A program made the position numbers and the translations under genes. From contig WEDG01002824.1 of NCBI GenBank assembly GCA_017591395.1, forward strand, positions 1 to 64,000: a stretch of 64,000 bases of DNA. Direction: 5' to 3'. Shown here one piece after another: positions 38,601 through 45,290 of the stretch; position 1 is the first letter of the stretch; each line of letters opens with the position of its first letter. This DNA comes from Schistocephalus solidus (lineage: Eukaryota; Platyhelminthes; Cestoda; Diphyllobothriidea; Diphyllobothriidae). Under the pieces are notes generated by a model, which worked only from the letters and a program-made list of their open reading frames with translations, was not told where the DNA came from and ran no database searches.

Positions 38601-41176
38601 AAGATTTGCCTGCACCGGGTCTTTTGATTCTCGTAACTCTCCACGCCTGTACCGCTGTTCACTCGCTTCGCCCTTTTTAGTCTGGTGCGCTGTTAGATGC
38701 CCGCCGGCGAACGTCCCTTCCCAGCACGGTCGCAGATACCAGCACTGCGCTCTCGGCCCCTGACCTTGTCCCGTCCACCGCGACTTCTTCCGCCGCCGCT
38801 GCTGCTTCTGCCACTGCCCTTTCCTGCATTTTCGCTCTCCCGCTGGACAACCGAACAGTTCGTTTTATTGACATCAGTGGATCCCGCATCAGTCGGATTT
38901 CCCGAAATAGCGCTCAGGTAAGTCTCGGTGTAGTCTTATCTTGCTCGTCTGTACACAACTGTCAGCTTTCTTGAGGCGTTAGATTGCGCATGTCTTGTAG
39001 CCTGATCGTTAAGCGCCTTTACACCATAGTTGATATTCGGGGTCGCAGTCGACAAGACAAAACACTTGTGACTCAATAGTAGTGCTCGATTATCAAAGAA
39101 TCTGAGTTTTAATTTCAGGTCTCCGAAACCTAGGACTGGATATGGCTGGCTGACGGCGACTGATAAGCCTGAAATGGTCATCTCAGCCTCTCGTTTGTTT
39201 TTGTCGGCATTTCATTATCTACATATATTACTAGTCATTATGCGACCGCCTGTGACGGCTCTAGCTTCAGCTGCAAGGCACAACGCGACGATTATTTCCC
39301 GTTACGTGATCAGTGAGTGCCACATCATAGTTATTAATATTTTAGATCACAACCGACAGGGCAACAGACCCGTGGCTCATTAGTAGAGCGTTTGAATCAA
39401 TGACAAAAGATCCCAGGTTCGAATCCTAAGTAGTTCACACTTTGGATTGGATATAGCTGGTTTATGACGGCTAATAGGCTTTGCTTTGCATTGCTTATAT
39501 ATGCATATATTAACAATGGTAGATTGGCGCTCACCGATCGGGTACGGAACATACTTGTGCCGTTGTGCTTTTGGAATCTCCTGAGCCCCCCTGCAGCAAC
39601 CACACAGCAGCTAGTATCACAGATAGAATAACATTACTGAGAAAGACAAGGGAAGCCCGTTCCTGGCTTATTGGCCGTCATCAGCTAGCCATCAGTAATG
39701 TCATTCTGCCTTTAATACTAGATGCTGTGCGTCTGCTGCCGGAGTTCGTGAGAAAGCCCGAAGGCACAATCGGAATGAATATGCCCAGTAACGCGATTGG
39801 TCAGCGCCCATCTATCCTAGTTTATATTTATAAATATTGCGTTGGAAGTGTTACCACCGACTGGATTACGGTATATGCTCGTCTTGTTGTGCTTTGCGGC
39901 TTGATTTATAGCCCTGCCTCACATCGGCTAATAATATAGCAACAATAACTTCAGCGACAAAGACAGGGGAACCTGTGATGGATGATTCTAGCTTGTTAGC
40001 TGTATTCAGCCAGTCATAACCAAGCCCAGGTCTGGTGTGCACTTGAAGTTCGAACTCGCGTTTTGGGCTTGTCCTGTTGGTTGTAATCGGGGAACATTAG
40101 CGAAGTTGGAGATGCATTCACTTGATAGCTAAACCATCATATCATTCGCATTCGGTCTTTTTTTCCACTCCTGTTTCGAACGCCCTAAAACCTCATGAGA
40201 GTGGGCTTACATAGGCTACGAAATGTCTGCACGTTTTATGTCGTGTTGTAATTCAACAGGGCAACAAGCGGATGAAATCACGCTGAGTACATGGTGCAAA
40301 ACTAACTAAGTGTTATTATCCAGTAGTTTATAATTTGCCTTTTCACACATCGAGAGTTTTCAAGACTGTCGTAGGTGAGAATGCGCTTTACAGAAGGAGT
40401 GATTCTTCTCTCACCAAGGCCGCCTTCTCATGTCGCGTAGCCATCGTAATTCCTGTGATCTTCTCCAAAGGCTGAGTACTTCTGAAGCAATCTTTGTACC
40501 GCTCTTCCCTCCTTTTTTCCTGCTATCAAAAAATGTGCAGAATATGCATTCCATGTCACTTGGCACCGGACTCCTCGTGGCAGTTTGACCATCCATTCCG
40601 AAGATGTCGATCGTGGGCTCCATAACTAAGCGGGTGCACGGACGGTGACTTGTGCATTATCTACCTCACCATATCATCCCTCATCCACTAGGACCCAGTG
40701 TCAAGGCAGAAGCAAGGTGACCGTAGGTGGGATCGGACGCTGTTTCTTGGAGTTACTCTACGTGTAACTGTTTGACTGTAAATTTTCCTAAGTTAGGCAA
40801 AACTAGTCAAACCATTGACCGGCGTCTGTTTAAAGTTAAAAAAAACACGATAATACCAGGCGACTAAAATATGCCACTGGCAGAGGTTGTAGTATGGCCG
40901 TTCACTCCAACCCGCCCTTCGACCGTTCCACCGGTTTCTTCCAGTTCCCTTGCAAGCACAGGATATCTCGACGTTGTTTATGCAGATAGTTACCGTGGGC
41001 GCGCAGTCGGCCCTGGGGACAGCTACGGAATGAATACCCTGGACCTTCTATGTGTTTTGTTACAGGGTCACACGAGAGCCATCACAAGCGTGGCCTGGGC
41101 CGGGCCTGGCGCGTACGATCTCTTCACAGCCGGCTTCGACCACCAGCTCCTGGCCTGGCAACTGCAGATCGCCTAG
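9456..41176 (+). CDS. WDR37: WDR37, WD repeat-containing protein 37 (nine exons)
   Basis: Joining 9456-9615, 12930-12995, 17511-17862, 17964-18175, 26337-26390, 28162-28546, 37454-37613, 38681-38917 and 41066-41176 gives 1,737 nt, 578 residues plus stop. Every junction is GT-AG with matching phase. The N-terminal helical part (about 1-90) contains [16 protein letters not shown] and [16 protein letters not shown]. Seven WD40 blades follow: [44 protein letters not shown] with [39 protein letters not shown], and [12 protein letters not shown]. Blade order and wording match animal WDR37 (494 residues in human). WDR37 is a scaffold known to bind PACS1/PACS2 in vertebrates; its role here is inferred. 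The extra length comes from low-complexity inserts. No internal stop was seen. Upstream exon(s) and the start codon are unresolved. Confidence 0.9.
9790..10720 (-). repeat. Diverged RTE 3' UTR copies in a WDR37 intron
   Basis: Phrases from the zinc-finger RTE's 3' UTR recur: GGTGACTTGCGC, GCGTGTGAATTAGTTTATAG (twice), GCAGCCTGACTCTCAGTCC and CCTTTCAAGCCAC. This is an old solo or dimeric 3' end on the minus strand. Borders are approximate and it carries no coding remnant. Confidence 0.55.
10721..11565. other. Intron sequence, nothing recognised
   Basis: I see no coding similarity and no clear repeat. Open frames here are short and unsupported. Confidence 0.4.
11570..11930 (+). mobile_element. 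tRNA-derived SINE with a second copy's tail
   Basis: GTGGCTCAATAGTTAGAGCG (A box) and GGGTTCGATCC (B box) lie 31 bp apart at 11,661-11,705, as in a tRNA-type pol III promoter. A body (TATGACTGGCTGGCGACAG, CAGAAATGGCCATTCCAGTC) and a tail (GCGGCAGCTGGCGGGGCTCG, GGTGAGCGTTCATCAACG) follow. The stretch 11,570-11,625 is the tail of another copy. Confidence 0.8.
11931..12472. other. Intron sequence, nothing recognised
   Basis: There is no coding similarity or identifiable repeat beyond the end of the preceding SINE. Confidence 0.4.
12473..12596 (-). mobile_element. SINE tail fragment
   Basis: CACTCACCGATCGCATTACA with GCCAGCAGCCGCACAACAG is the reverse complement of the SINE's 3' half. The tRNA head is missing. 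Confidence 0.6.
12597..12785 (+). mobile_element. tRNA-derived SINE, 3'-truncated
   Basis: The A box lies at 12,613-12,636 (GTGGCCCAACGGTTAGGGCG) and the B box near 12,660 (GGGTTCGACTC). The body that follows is the same as in the copy at 11.65 kb. It ends about 145 bp before the 66-nt WDR37 exon. Confidence 0.8.
12930..12995 (+). CDS. WDR37: WDR37 66-nt exon (coiled-coil link)
   Basis: A pyrimidine-rich tract ending TTTTTAG precedes the exon, and GTGAGT follows it. Phase 1 at both ends fits its neighbours exactly. It encodes [20 protein letters not shown], joining CAENYA to the SQLSHR region. Vertebrate WDR37 has a short helix and an acidic/Ser linker at this point. Confidence 0.8.
12996..13574. 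other. Intron sequence, nothing recognised
   Basis: No gene or repeat was recognised between the 66-nt exon's donor and the antisense PLE. Confidence 0.4.
13575..14880 (-). mobile_element. Penelope-like element PLE-1 (RT plus GIY-YIG), broken
   Basis: Minus-strand order: [20 protein letters not shown] and [73 protein letters not shown] and PFLDARMD; then [20 protein letters not shown]. The last is a GIY-YIG endonuclease with its Gly replaced by Arg in Y-V-G-E-T. These are hallmarks of PLE retroelements. The RT has lost a block after RFYSLP, the Y-V-D-D box is unreadable, and several stops intervene. Confidence 0.85.
14881..16280. other. Intron sequence, nothing recognised
   Basis: It is A/T-rich with no coding similarity. 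A weak extension of PLE-1 may reach about 14,930. Confidence 0.4.
16285..16575 (-). mobile_element. tRNA-derived SINE, near complete
   Basis: The full reversed order is present: tail (GGCGCTCACTGACCGGTTAC), body (GTCATCAGCCAGCCATACC), then degraded B and A boxes near 16,495-16,560 (CCACTTCGCCACGAGCTCG). It is about 290 bp. Confidence 0.75.
16598..16810. mobile_element. Two SINE fragments, opposite orientation, fused
   Basis: A minus-strand tail piece (GGCGCTCACCTATTGGTTAC) runs into a plus-strand head and body (CTCTAACCAACAG, GGTTGGGTATGGCTGGCTGA, GTTTGTCTTTGTCGGTAATA). This is probably an insertion near an existing copy followed by deletion. Confidence 0.65.
16811..17510. other. Intron sequence, nothing recognised
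   Basis: It is A/T-rich and ends in the polypyrimidine tract and acceptor of the WDR37 exon at 17,511. Confidence 0.45.
17511..17862 (+). CDS. WDR37: WDR37 exon with first WD blade
   Basis: The acceptor CACCCTAG at 17,510 is followed by [18 protein letters not shown], a Gly/Ser/Ala-rich insert (about 17,580-17,720), then [17 protein letters not shown] and [15 protein letters not shown]. The donor GTGGGT at 17,863 leaves phase 2. The low-complexity insert is longer than in vertebrates. Confidence 0.9.
17964..18175 (+). CDS. WDR37: WDR37 exon with second WD blade
   Basis: A 101-bp intron (17,863-17,963) precedes it. It encodes [33 protein letters not shown], then the start of the acidic loop that separates blades 2 and 3 in this family. 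The donor is a strong GTAAGT at 18,176, phase 1. The next intron is 8.2 kb. Confidence 0.92.
18605..20796 (+). repeat. Unclassified interspersed element X, copy A
   Basis: It matches, in reverse complement, 36,383-37,035 joined to 29,940-31,534. The similarity looks well above 90 percent over long runs. Open frames are short (for example 19,241-19,465) and I recognise no domain. It includes a SINE-like tail at 19,235-19,320 and a hammerhead-like core near 20,639-20,672. Borders are where the two copies diverge. It lies in the 8.2 kb WDR37 intron. Confidence 0.8.
20583..20680 (+). ncRNA. Candidate hammerhead-like ribozyme in element X
   Basis: CTGACGA at 20,639-20,645 and GAAAC at 20,665-20,669 are spaced as in a hammerhead core. 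The intervening bases can form a 5-bp stem (GGGTT with AATCC, one G-U pair). GTC follows directly, as a cleavage trinucleotide would. An extra T after CTGACGA and a weak stem I argue against activity. The motif is the same in the inverted copy at 30,035-30,095. Hammerheads are known in Penelope-like elements and retrozymes. Confidence 0.3.
20797..22275. other. Intron sequence with a 63-bp duplication only
   Basis: Apart from the tandem pair at 21,388-21,513 I recognise nothing. Open frames are short. Confidence 0.4.
21388..21513. repeat. 63-bp perfect tandem duplication
   Basis: Two adjacent units, 21,388-21,450 and 21,451-21,513, both begin CATATGTTAGTTATTT and appear identical. This implies a recent slippage or assembly event. 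Confidence 0.95.
22276..22860 (-). mobile_element. Solo 3' UTR of the zinc-finger RTE
   Basis: It begins TGACAGTTCGACCGTCGATT, the terminus seen at 31,535, and follows the same sequence for more than 500 bp (GTGACTTGCGCGTGAATTAG, CCTTCCAAGCCACGG). It contains no coding part, so it is a severely 5'-truncated insertion. Confidence 0.85.
22861..23205. other. Intron sequence, nothing recognised
   Basis: It is G/C-richer than its neighbours, with no similarity I can name. Confidence 0.35.
23208..23305 (-). mobile_element. SINE tail leading into a microsatellite
   Basis: CGTTGATGAACGCTCACCGA through CTCGCTAGCAGCCTCACAGC is the reversed SINE 3' half. It runs without a break into TAG repeats. Confidence 0.7.
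23306..23697. repeat. (TAG)n microsatellite, about 390 bp
   Basis: TAG/AGT units are interrupted by AAT and ACT variants in the first 270 bp and are nearly pure from 23,581, with a short GCA run near 23,612. Long Tyr- or Leu-only frames here are artefacts of the repeat. Confidence 0.95.
23700..24120 (+). mobile_element. Penelope-like element PLE-2, GIY-YIG end
   Basis: It encodes [20 protein letters not shown] and PNWL, then after a stop [32 protein letters not shown], and [18 protein letters not shown]. This is a GIY-YIG endonuclease C-terminus of a PLE family distinct from PLE-1. No RT motif is present, so it is 5'-truncated. Confidence 0.8.
23766..24300. repeat. 52-bp perfect inverted repeat within PLE-2
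   Basis: 23,766-23,817 (GCAGGATTTATTGGTACCAA...) is the exact reverse complement of 24,249-24,300, with 431 bp between. PLE copies often carry inverted or pseudo-LTR arrangements. Confidence 0.95.
24325..24480 (-). mobile_element. tRNA-derived SINE head and body
   Basis: The reversed B box (CTTGAACCCGC) and A box (CATTGAGCAACGGGTTCC) lie near 24,387-24,450, preceded by the body (GGCTATTTCTGGCTCATTGG). The tail is missing. Confidence 0.7.
24481..25670. other. Intron sequence, nothing recognised
   Basis: No coding similarity or repeat is recognised. Open frames up to 111 codons lack support. Confidence 0.4.
25675..25960 (-). mobile_element. Diverged tRNA-derived SINE
   Basis: A SINE-like body (CTCAGTCAGCCATATCAAAT), a reversed B box (GGATTGGAACCTGGG), and a tail-like GTCCTGTTGTGTCGTGGGGC are present. 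It is a poor match and low copy quality. Confidence 0.5.
26337..26390 (+). CDS. WDR37: WDR37 54-nt microexon (acidic loop)
   Basis: The acceptor CATTTATAG and donor GTAAGT flank an 18-codon phase 1/phase 1 exon reading [18 protein letters not shown]. The acidic composition and position fit the variable acidic loop between blades 2 and 3. As a multiple of three it could be skipped without a frameshift. Confidence 0.78.
26693..27519 (-). mobile_element. CR1-like LINE, 5'-truncated, antisense in WDR37 intron
   Basis: A 154-codon open frame (27,054-27,518) carries the RT C-terminus: [71 protein letters not shown], and WNALSLDDV. The 3' UTR ends in AATAAACTGAACTGAC, similar to copy A's tail. The open frame makes this one of the younger LINE pieces here. 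It sits between the microexon and the 28,162 exon of WDR37. Confidence 0.88.
27520..28161. other. Intron sequence, nothing recognised
   Basis: No similarity was seen before the WDR37 acceptor at 28,161. Confidence 0.4.
28162..28546 (+). CDS. WDR37: WDR37 exon with third and fourth WD blades
   Basis: The acceptor GTGCCAG is in phase with the microexon. It encodes [51 protein letters not shown] and [15 protein letters not shown]. The last two blades are the most conserved part of the protein. The donor GTGAGT at 28,547 leaves phase 2. Confidence 0.93.
28547..29727. other. Intron sequence, nothing recognised
   Basis: A pyrimidine-rich run follows the donor. After that I see no repeat or coding match. 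Confidence 0.4.
29728..29940 (-). repeat. Element X, internally deleted copy C
   Basis: 29,728-29,830 resembles 36,660-36,765 (CAGCGATG, GTTATCTCCTCA, TTCGACCCT.AGCGATCTG). 29,855-29,935 resembles 30,888-30,970 (TCGTGATTTATGACTTTCA). This is a third, much shorter copy abutting copy B. Confidence 0.65.
31524..31534. repeat. 11-bp target-site duplication, left
   Basis: CATCTAAATAT directly borders the RTE 3' end. The identical sequence lies at 36,383-36,393. Confidence 0.9.
31535..32345 (-). other. RTE 3' UTR, two related modules
   Basis: Two stretches (about 31,535-31,940 and 31,950-32,290) both contain a run like AGTCAGCCACTC...CACGTGGTC...TTGGCAGCCTTCCAAGCC. The first ends CTTTTAGCGCACCGTGATAG and the second TTCTAGGAAACCGT. 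It looks like an internal duplication within the 3' UTR. Copies recur near 10, 22, 42 and 47 kb. Confidence 0.7.
32350..33293 (-). pseudogene. C2H2 zinc-finger tail of the RTE ORF2
   Basis: Five finger-like units: [20 protein letters not shown] (last ligand Cys), [40 protein letters not shown] (first Cys lost), [20 protein letters not shown], and a last unit [18 protein letters not shown] with a stop inside its Cys pair near 32,445. Linkers read like [11 protein letters not shown]. Each finger is C-x2-C-x12-H-x3/4-H/C. Such an array could bind nucleic acid at the target or the 3' UTR; that role is inferred. Confidence 0.85.
33300..34860 (-). pseudogene. RTE reverse transcriptase domain with motif A deleted
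   Basis: Visible: [51 protein letters not shown], then [42 protein letters not shown] (palm Asp pair) and the tail [17 protein letters not shown]. Between AGKI and MQKFGC the stretch with the first palm Asp is missing (near 34,205). A frameshift follows QGCV near 34,070. The deletion makes it catalytically dead. Confidence 0.85.
33532..33592. repeat. 31-bp tandem duplication
   Basis: GTGTTCAGGTGAATACCGTG repeats with a 31-bp period inside the RT thumb region. It shifts the frame and is specific to this copy as far as I can see. Confidence 0.9.
35108..35912 (-). pseudogene. RTE endonuclease domain, broken
   Basis: Motifs in order: [63 protein letters not shown] (catalytic D-x-N), [18 protein letters not shown], and [14 protein letters not shown] (SDH variant TDH). 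Single stops occur in the first 100 codons. This is the target-nicking domain of ORF2. Confidence 0.85.
36383..36393. repeat. 11-bp target-site duplication, right
   Basis: CATCTAAATAT directly borders the RTE 5' end, pairing with 31,524-31,534. Confidence 0.9.
37036..37453. other. Intron sequence, nothing recognised
   Basis: It is A/T-rich, ending in the pyrimidine tract of the WDR37 acceptor at 37,453. Confidence 0.4.
37454..37613 (+). CDS. WDR37: WDR37 exon with fifth WD blade
   Basis: The acceptor CTCTCTCGCAG is followed by [40 protein letters not shown] and RTDAGINRL. The run RSP..TIRTD.(G/A)INR is a signature of WDR37. The donor GTACTC at 37,614 is weak but in phase 0, which the next exon needs. 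Confidence 0.92.
37614..38680. other. WDR37 intron, nothing recognised
   Basis: No repeat or coding match was seen. Confidence 0.4.
38681..38917 (+). CDS. WDR37: WDR37 exon with sixth WD blade and Ser/Ala insert
   Basis: The acceptor CCCTTTTTAG is in phase 0. The first ~50 residues are a Ser/Thr/Ala-rich insert. [20 protein letters not shown] and [10 protein letters not shown] follow, matching the ALPHDNRQVRLFDMSG-type blade. The donor GTAAGT at 38,918 is phase 0. The insert is absent from the vertebrate protein and probably forms a surface loop. Confidence 0.9.
39115..40095. mobile_element. Cluster of SINE copies in both orientations
   Basis: Plus-strand body at 39,120-39,225. Plus-strand head at 39,360-39,490 (GTGGCTCATTAGTAGAGCG, B box CAGGTTCGAATCC). 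Minus-strand tail and body at 39,515-39,695. Short plus tail at 39,695-39,775. Diverged minus copy at 39,785-40,090 (reversed B box GTTCGAACTCGCG). All lie in the last WDR37 intron. Confidence 0.7.
40096..41065. other. WDR37 last intron, mostly unrecognised; RTE 3' UTR scrap at 40,560-40,760
   Basis: 40,630-40,740 contains GGTGCACGGACGGTGACTTG and CAGTGTCAAGGCAGA, matching the RTE 3' UTR in minus orientation. The rest shows no similarity. Confidence 0.5.
41066..41176 (+). CDS. WDR37: WDR37 terminal exon, seventh WD blade
   Basis: The acceptor TTTTGTTACAG precedes [20 protein letters not shown] and [16 protein letters not shown] with stop TAG at 41,174-41,176. The length and end position fit the family's C-terminus, less the last few residues. 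No clear AATAAA was found in the following 800 bases. Confidence 0.92.
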   Translation, partial: GHTRAITSVAWAGPGAYDLFTAGFDHQLLAWQLQIA

Positions 41177-41870
41177 TGGTCGCTCTTGCCGCACGCCGTC
41201 TCCATGATCTCTCCATCCGGACAGCCGGCATCCGCCTGCGCTCACCAGTTTCCCGCCGCCAACCTCTCCGTCCTAAATCACCTTTATTTCTTAGCCTTCT
41301 TACGCCTGTTGTTCCTCTCCCCGCCCGCCCGCCCCCATCTCCCCATTTGCCCTCCTCGCGCAAAGACAAGTCATATGGATGCCACTGTCGTCTTGGTGAT
41401 ACCCCTGCTTGTACGTGACACAGAGGTGAACACGTGTACGATCCGTGATTTTATTGGTAAATTATTTGACTATTTCATGTGAACTTCAAACTTTTGAGAT
41501 AGCGCGAGTCTTTTATGGCCACGAAGTGTCTTAGGTCCTCTGCAGCGTTTACTTTGCACTCTCTCTTTCTCTCAACTCATATTCAGGTAGGTTGGGTTAT
41601 CGGGCAATTGTTTCTAATTTTTCGACACCTCAGAAGATGCTGCACCGTCTACCGGCCTTACTGTGCGAAGTCCCGCGTTTCCAAGACGTGGTGGATACTG
41701 GGATAGCCTCCACAACGGCTTACATTGGACCAAAACGGAAGTCAGACTGGCACACAGCACTTGTTAGTCGGGTGGCATAGAACCCGCGCAGGTCTGCCAT
41801 CCGCACGCACGCCAAATCAGCACATTCCCCCTTATCATAAATCTGGCCAACGGGAATCTACCACGACGCG
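41177..41870. other. WDR37 3' flank, presumed 3' UTR, no clear poly-A signal
   Basis: It is pyrimidine-rich for about 170 bases after the stop. I see no AATAAA in this stretch; the transcript end cannot be placed. Confidence 0.35.
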
Positions 41871-41874
41871 CTAG

Positions 41875-41995
41875 TGATCAGGGCTTGAACTGCTGTCCAC
41901 TGATAGCATACCTCCGTCCTCGTGAGGAATTAGAGTCAGGCTGCAGTAGCTCCTTCTTACTGCATTCATTATGGCACTCACGGATGCTAGCCCAC
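41875..41995 (+). mobile_element. RTE 3' UTR scrap, inverted
   Basis: AGTCAGGCTGCAGTAGCTCC and TTATGGCACTCAC are the reverse complement of the motif in the adjoining minus-strand copy. The two form a tail-to-tail inverted pair. Confidence 0.55.
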
Positions 41996-42007
41996 CATCG
42001 ATATTGA

Positions 42008-43235
42008 TGATAATTCGACCGTCGATTTCGACGATGTCCACTGTATGCTCCACGGAAGGGTGGTGCAGGGACGGTGACTTGCGCGTGAATTAGTTGTAAG
42101 TGATAGTAGCCTTGCGCTGCAGCTACCGCACTCTCCCCCTCCCCCACATGAACCCGGTAACATGACAGAGTCAAAAGACCGGAGGTGGGAGAGGACGCAG
42201 GTGGCTGGCGCGGCTGGAGCCGCCCCTGGGCGTACCACCACACCTGGATCTCACTGAGTGGGAGTGCCATAAAGGCAACATTAAGAAGGAGCCATTGCAG
42301 CCCGACTCTCTGTCCGCCAGTCAGCCACTCCACACAAAAAACACATTGGGCTGACCACGTGGTTCGATTTATCCCATCATTTGGCAACCTTCCAAGCTAC
42401 GGCTTTAAGCGCAATCTGATAGTTTGAAGCGCGTCAGATTGTTTATAGTGAGAAAAATGCGCTGAGCTGTCGACCTCACTCTCTCCCCCACCCCCACAAT
42501 CAGACCACCATCCGAGCCAGTCCGTTGTCTGAGGTGGGAGTGGGCGCATTGGCTGACGGGTCGGCGTACCCGTCTTCGCGCGTCACAGCACGACCTGGCC
42601 CCCATAACGCACGCACCAGGCTTCACTTTCTCATGGGATATGGAGGATCCATCACCGTCTGACTCCCAGACCACTGGTCAGCCACTCGTCACACACAGCA
42701 TATACACTGGGCCGACGGCGTGGTCTGGTGTAAGGGTCAAATTGGCAGCCTTCCAAGCCACGGTTTCTAGGAAACCGTGATTTTATCAGGTACGTTATTA
42801 TGATTGTGAGGGTGTTGTCTATGTATAATGTAGATGGTTTGCGCTGATGTGGCTTAGCCTCCGGTGGTTTGCCGCAGGTTTTCGTAGAGGCGCATGTGTC
42901 CTAATAGGCTTATGCGATGTGTAAATTTGCGGGAGCAGTAAGGGCAGTGGAGGCGGGCGCGGCGACTGTATGTCGAAGCTCCCAGGCACTGGTTAACCAG
43001 CCTTCGTGCGATGGATTCGCAGGTGACCGACCAGGCCGATGCGTGACTTGAAGTTGCGGGCGCATTGTGGGCAAGGGAAATCGGTAGAGGCTGGGGGGAT
43101 GTCATTCATGGTAGTGGGGGTGGCAGTGGCGGTAAGAATGGCAGGAGCTATTACAGTATGGTAATAACGACCATGTTTTGCACGCTCGGATGTGCTATTA
43201 AACTTTGTTATCCACTGCACCTGCGCCAACCTCTA
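42008..43235 (-). mobile_element. RTE 3' end: two zinc fingers plus 3' UTR
   Basis: The two-module 3' UTR (42,008-42,790) is followed upstream by a finger CPYCSRKFTHRISLLGHMRL and, in another frame, [20 protein letters not shown]. The copy is 5'-truncated within the finger array at about 43,235. One frameshift lies near 43,000. Confidence 0.85.
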
Positions 43236-43645
43236 GTCGTCTGGAGTTGACCTGAGTGAGGGAATAGATAACGTGGCAGATGCTGTACAAGTCAACTTAT
43301 TCACACGCAAGTCGCGTGCGCTCCATTAACGACAGTCCAACTGTCTGTTAGGTCCTTCATAAGGTAGCATACATCTATCAAGCTGATTTTGGGTCCTTTG
43401 TTAACCTTATTAACCGCTCAAAACTTTAACCCATGTGAATAACTGGAGTGGTGCTCCGCGTTGACGATGTTATTGAATAAAAAAGTTCTATTTAAGTGAT
43501 GAAGAGACAGCTCAAGGATTTCCTGCCTATGTCACCCCACGTATACATTGCGCACGAACTGTCTAGTGATGAGAACGCAACCCCAGACGGCGACGGTTTT
43601 CGCAGCATTCTGACCAGCCGCGAATCTCCAGGCGCGAACAAACAC
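43236..43645. other. Nothing recognised
   Basis: No similarity was seen between the RTE fragment and the PLE. Confidence 0.35.
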
Positions 43646-43649
43646 TTCA

Positions 43650-44470
43650 TGCGGCATTTATGGCACCCTCACTAATATGAGGGCTCGGTACATGTATTGG
43701 AGACCGGATCGTGTGTGGTGCGTGTCTGATTTTTCGATCTCTGAGTCACTGTGTTTGAGCCTACCTTCAGGCGTCTTGACGTTGTCTTGCCATCGGAACA
43801 AGGCGTTATTCGGGTAAATCATCTGACTTAAAAAAAACTCATCAACGCTGGTGTTGCGACCACTTCGTAGGTCACGCGGTGAATGTTGTGGTTCGCGATG
43901 GGGGATGTTCGGGCACAAAAAGAGCAAGTGTGAATTACCGGTCGTCACAAGAGCCCTGATGCACGGAGTGGTTACACCGCATGTACAGTATGTCTTTTGG
44001 TGGTTGGCGACGCCCGTATGAGGACTGGGGTTGAGTCAATCGCCCTTTTATACACTGTAATGTTGAGCTTACTATCAGGTCTGCGTGTGAACAGCACGTC
44101 AAGGCAGGGTTTTTCACGGCTTCTTTTTCTCATGTATATTGAATGTTGGGGTAGCGCCGTTAAGAAGGTCTTGAAAACCCGATAGCCTGTCACTTTCGAT
44201 AATGCATCTTCCACGTATCGATACCAAAATGCACGTTTTTAGTGGTTGAAAGCGACCTTTTCCATTTCTTGTGGGATCCATTACCGCGTGTTATCGTACG
44301 CTACGCCCACACTGTCAGGTAGTACGGCCCGCATCACCATCAAAGTCTTCATGAGCCAATTGTGAGCCTGGCTGCACGAATCAGACGGGCGCCCACTCCC
44401 ATCACCGTGGTACGGATGTATGAATTTTCACACCTTGTTACACTCCAACTGTATCAGATGCTTAATTCCT
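43650..44470 (-). mobile_element. Penelope-like element PLE-3, RT fragment
   Basis: It encodes WYRYVEDALSKV (Y-V-D-D box with the first Asp changed to Glu), MRKRSREKPCLDVLFTRRPD and SKLNITVYKRAIDSTPVL. LDVL..RRPDxKL..TVY(R/K)(K/R)AxxS is the usual PLE sequence after the catalytic box. Upstream frames are broken, and no GIY-YIG domain is visible. Confidence 0.7.
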
Positions 44471-44609
44471 GTTCGACACCGAGGGCTCAAATTAATAAAC
44501 CTACCGTTCCAGTGATCGTGCCTTCGTATGCTTTTCAGTAAATATCATTTTCTAGAGAAAATATTTCCGAATTATTTTAGTTGCTATGTGTGGGGGAAGG
44601 GGGATTTAT

Positions 44610-45290
44610 TTCGTGAGTGAATACTGCGTAAAAGAATTTAGAAAGGACTGATGCTTTCGTTTGGTTATTCCTCTCTCCAGTACTCCCTTTTGGGACCGCA
44701 GCCTTGGAATTGGGTCACGATTCGTCTGGTTATTGTGTATGTAACTAAGAGATCTTAGGATGCTCCAAAGAGTTCTGCCGTTCATACGAAGTCGATTCTC
44801 CTGGCTGTTACGGACACTCCGTTGTCGTTCGTATTCGTGCAAGTGTTTAACACCCTCTGTTAGTCCAAAAGCGCTTCCACGTCTTCTTTCTGATTTTAAA
44901 GGAGTTATTAAGTTCCCACTGCATCCATGGCTTACACTTGCTTGTTTCCTTTCGTTTCAATGGACCATTTAGACAAATGATTATTTGATCCAACAAACTG
45001 AGCGTACTCCGGTATTCGTTAGCCGTTCCCTGCAATGTGGTTGTTTACGGTATTGCGGGGACTTTCGTGCGCATGCTGGAGAAGTCTCTCTTCCAGATGT
45101 CTGTTTACAATTGTTTAGAGGGTCAGCTGTGAGAATATGGAATACTCGAATTGCAGTAAAATTTGATCACCAGCACCCATCGGCGGGAAATCTTGCAGAT
45201 CCTGCACGCTCGCTCCATCACGAAAGAGCACAAAGTCTAGACAATTTGAACTTTTTCCATATTGAATACATCTTCTGAATGCTGTATTCT
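44610..45290 (-). mobile_element. LINE endonuclease-RT linker fragment
   Basis: MGAGDQILLQFEYSIF resembles the end of a LINE endonuclease (G-x-S-D-H-x-L-L-x-F-E-F). KPWMQWELNNSFKIRKKTWK and RFWTNRGC resemble the basic linker before the RT (K-P-W...R-K...W-K-x-F). It is old and shifted between frames. Confidence 0.5.
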
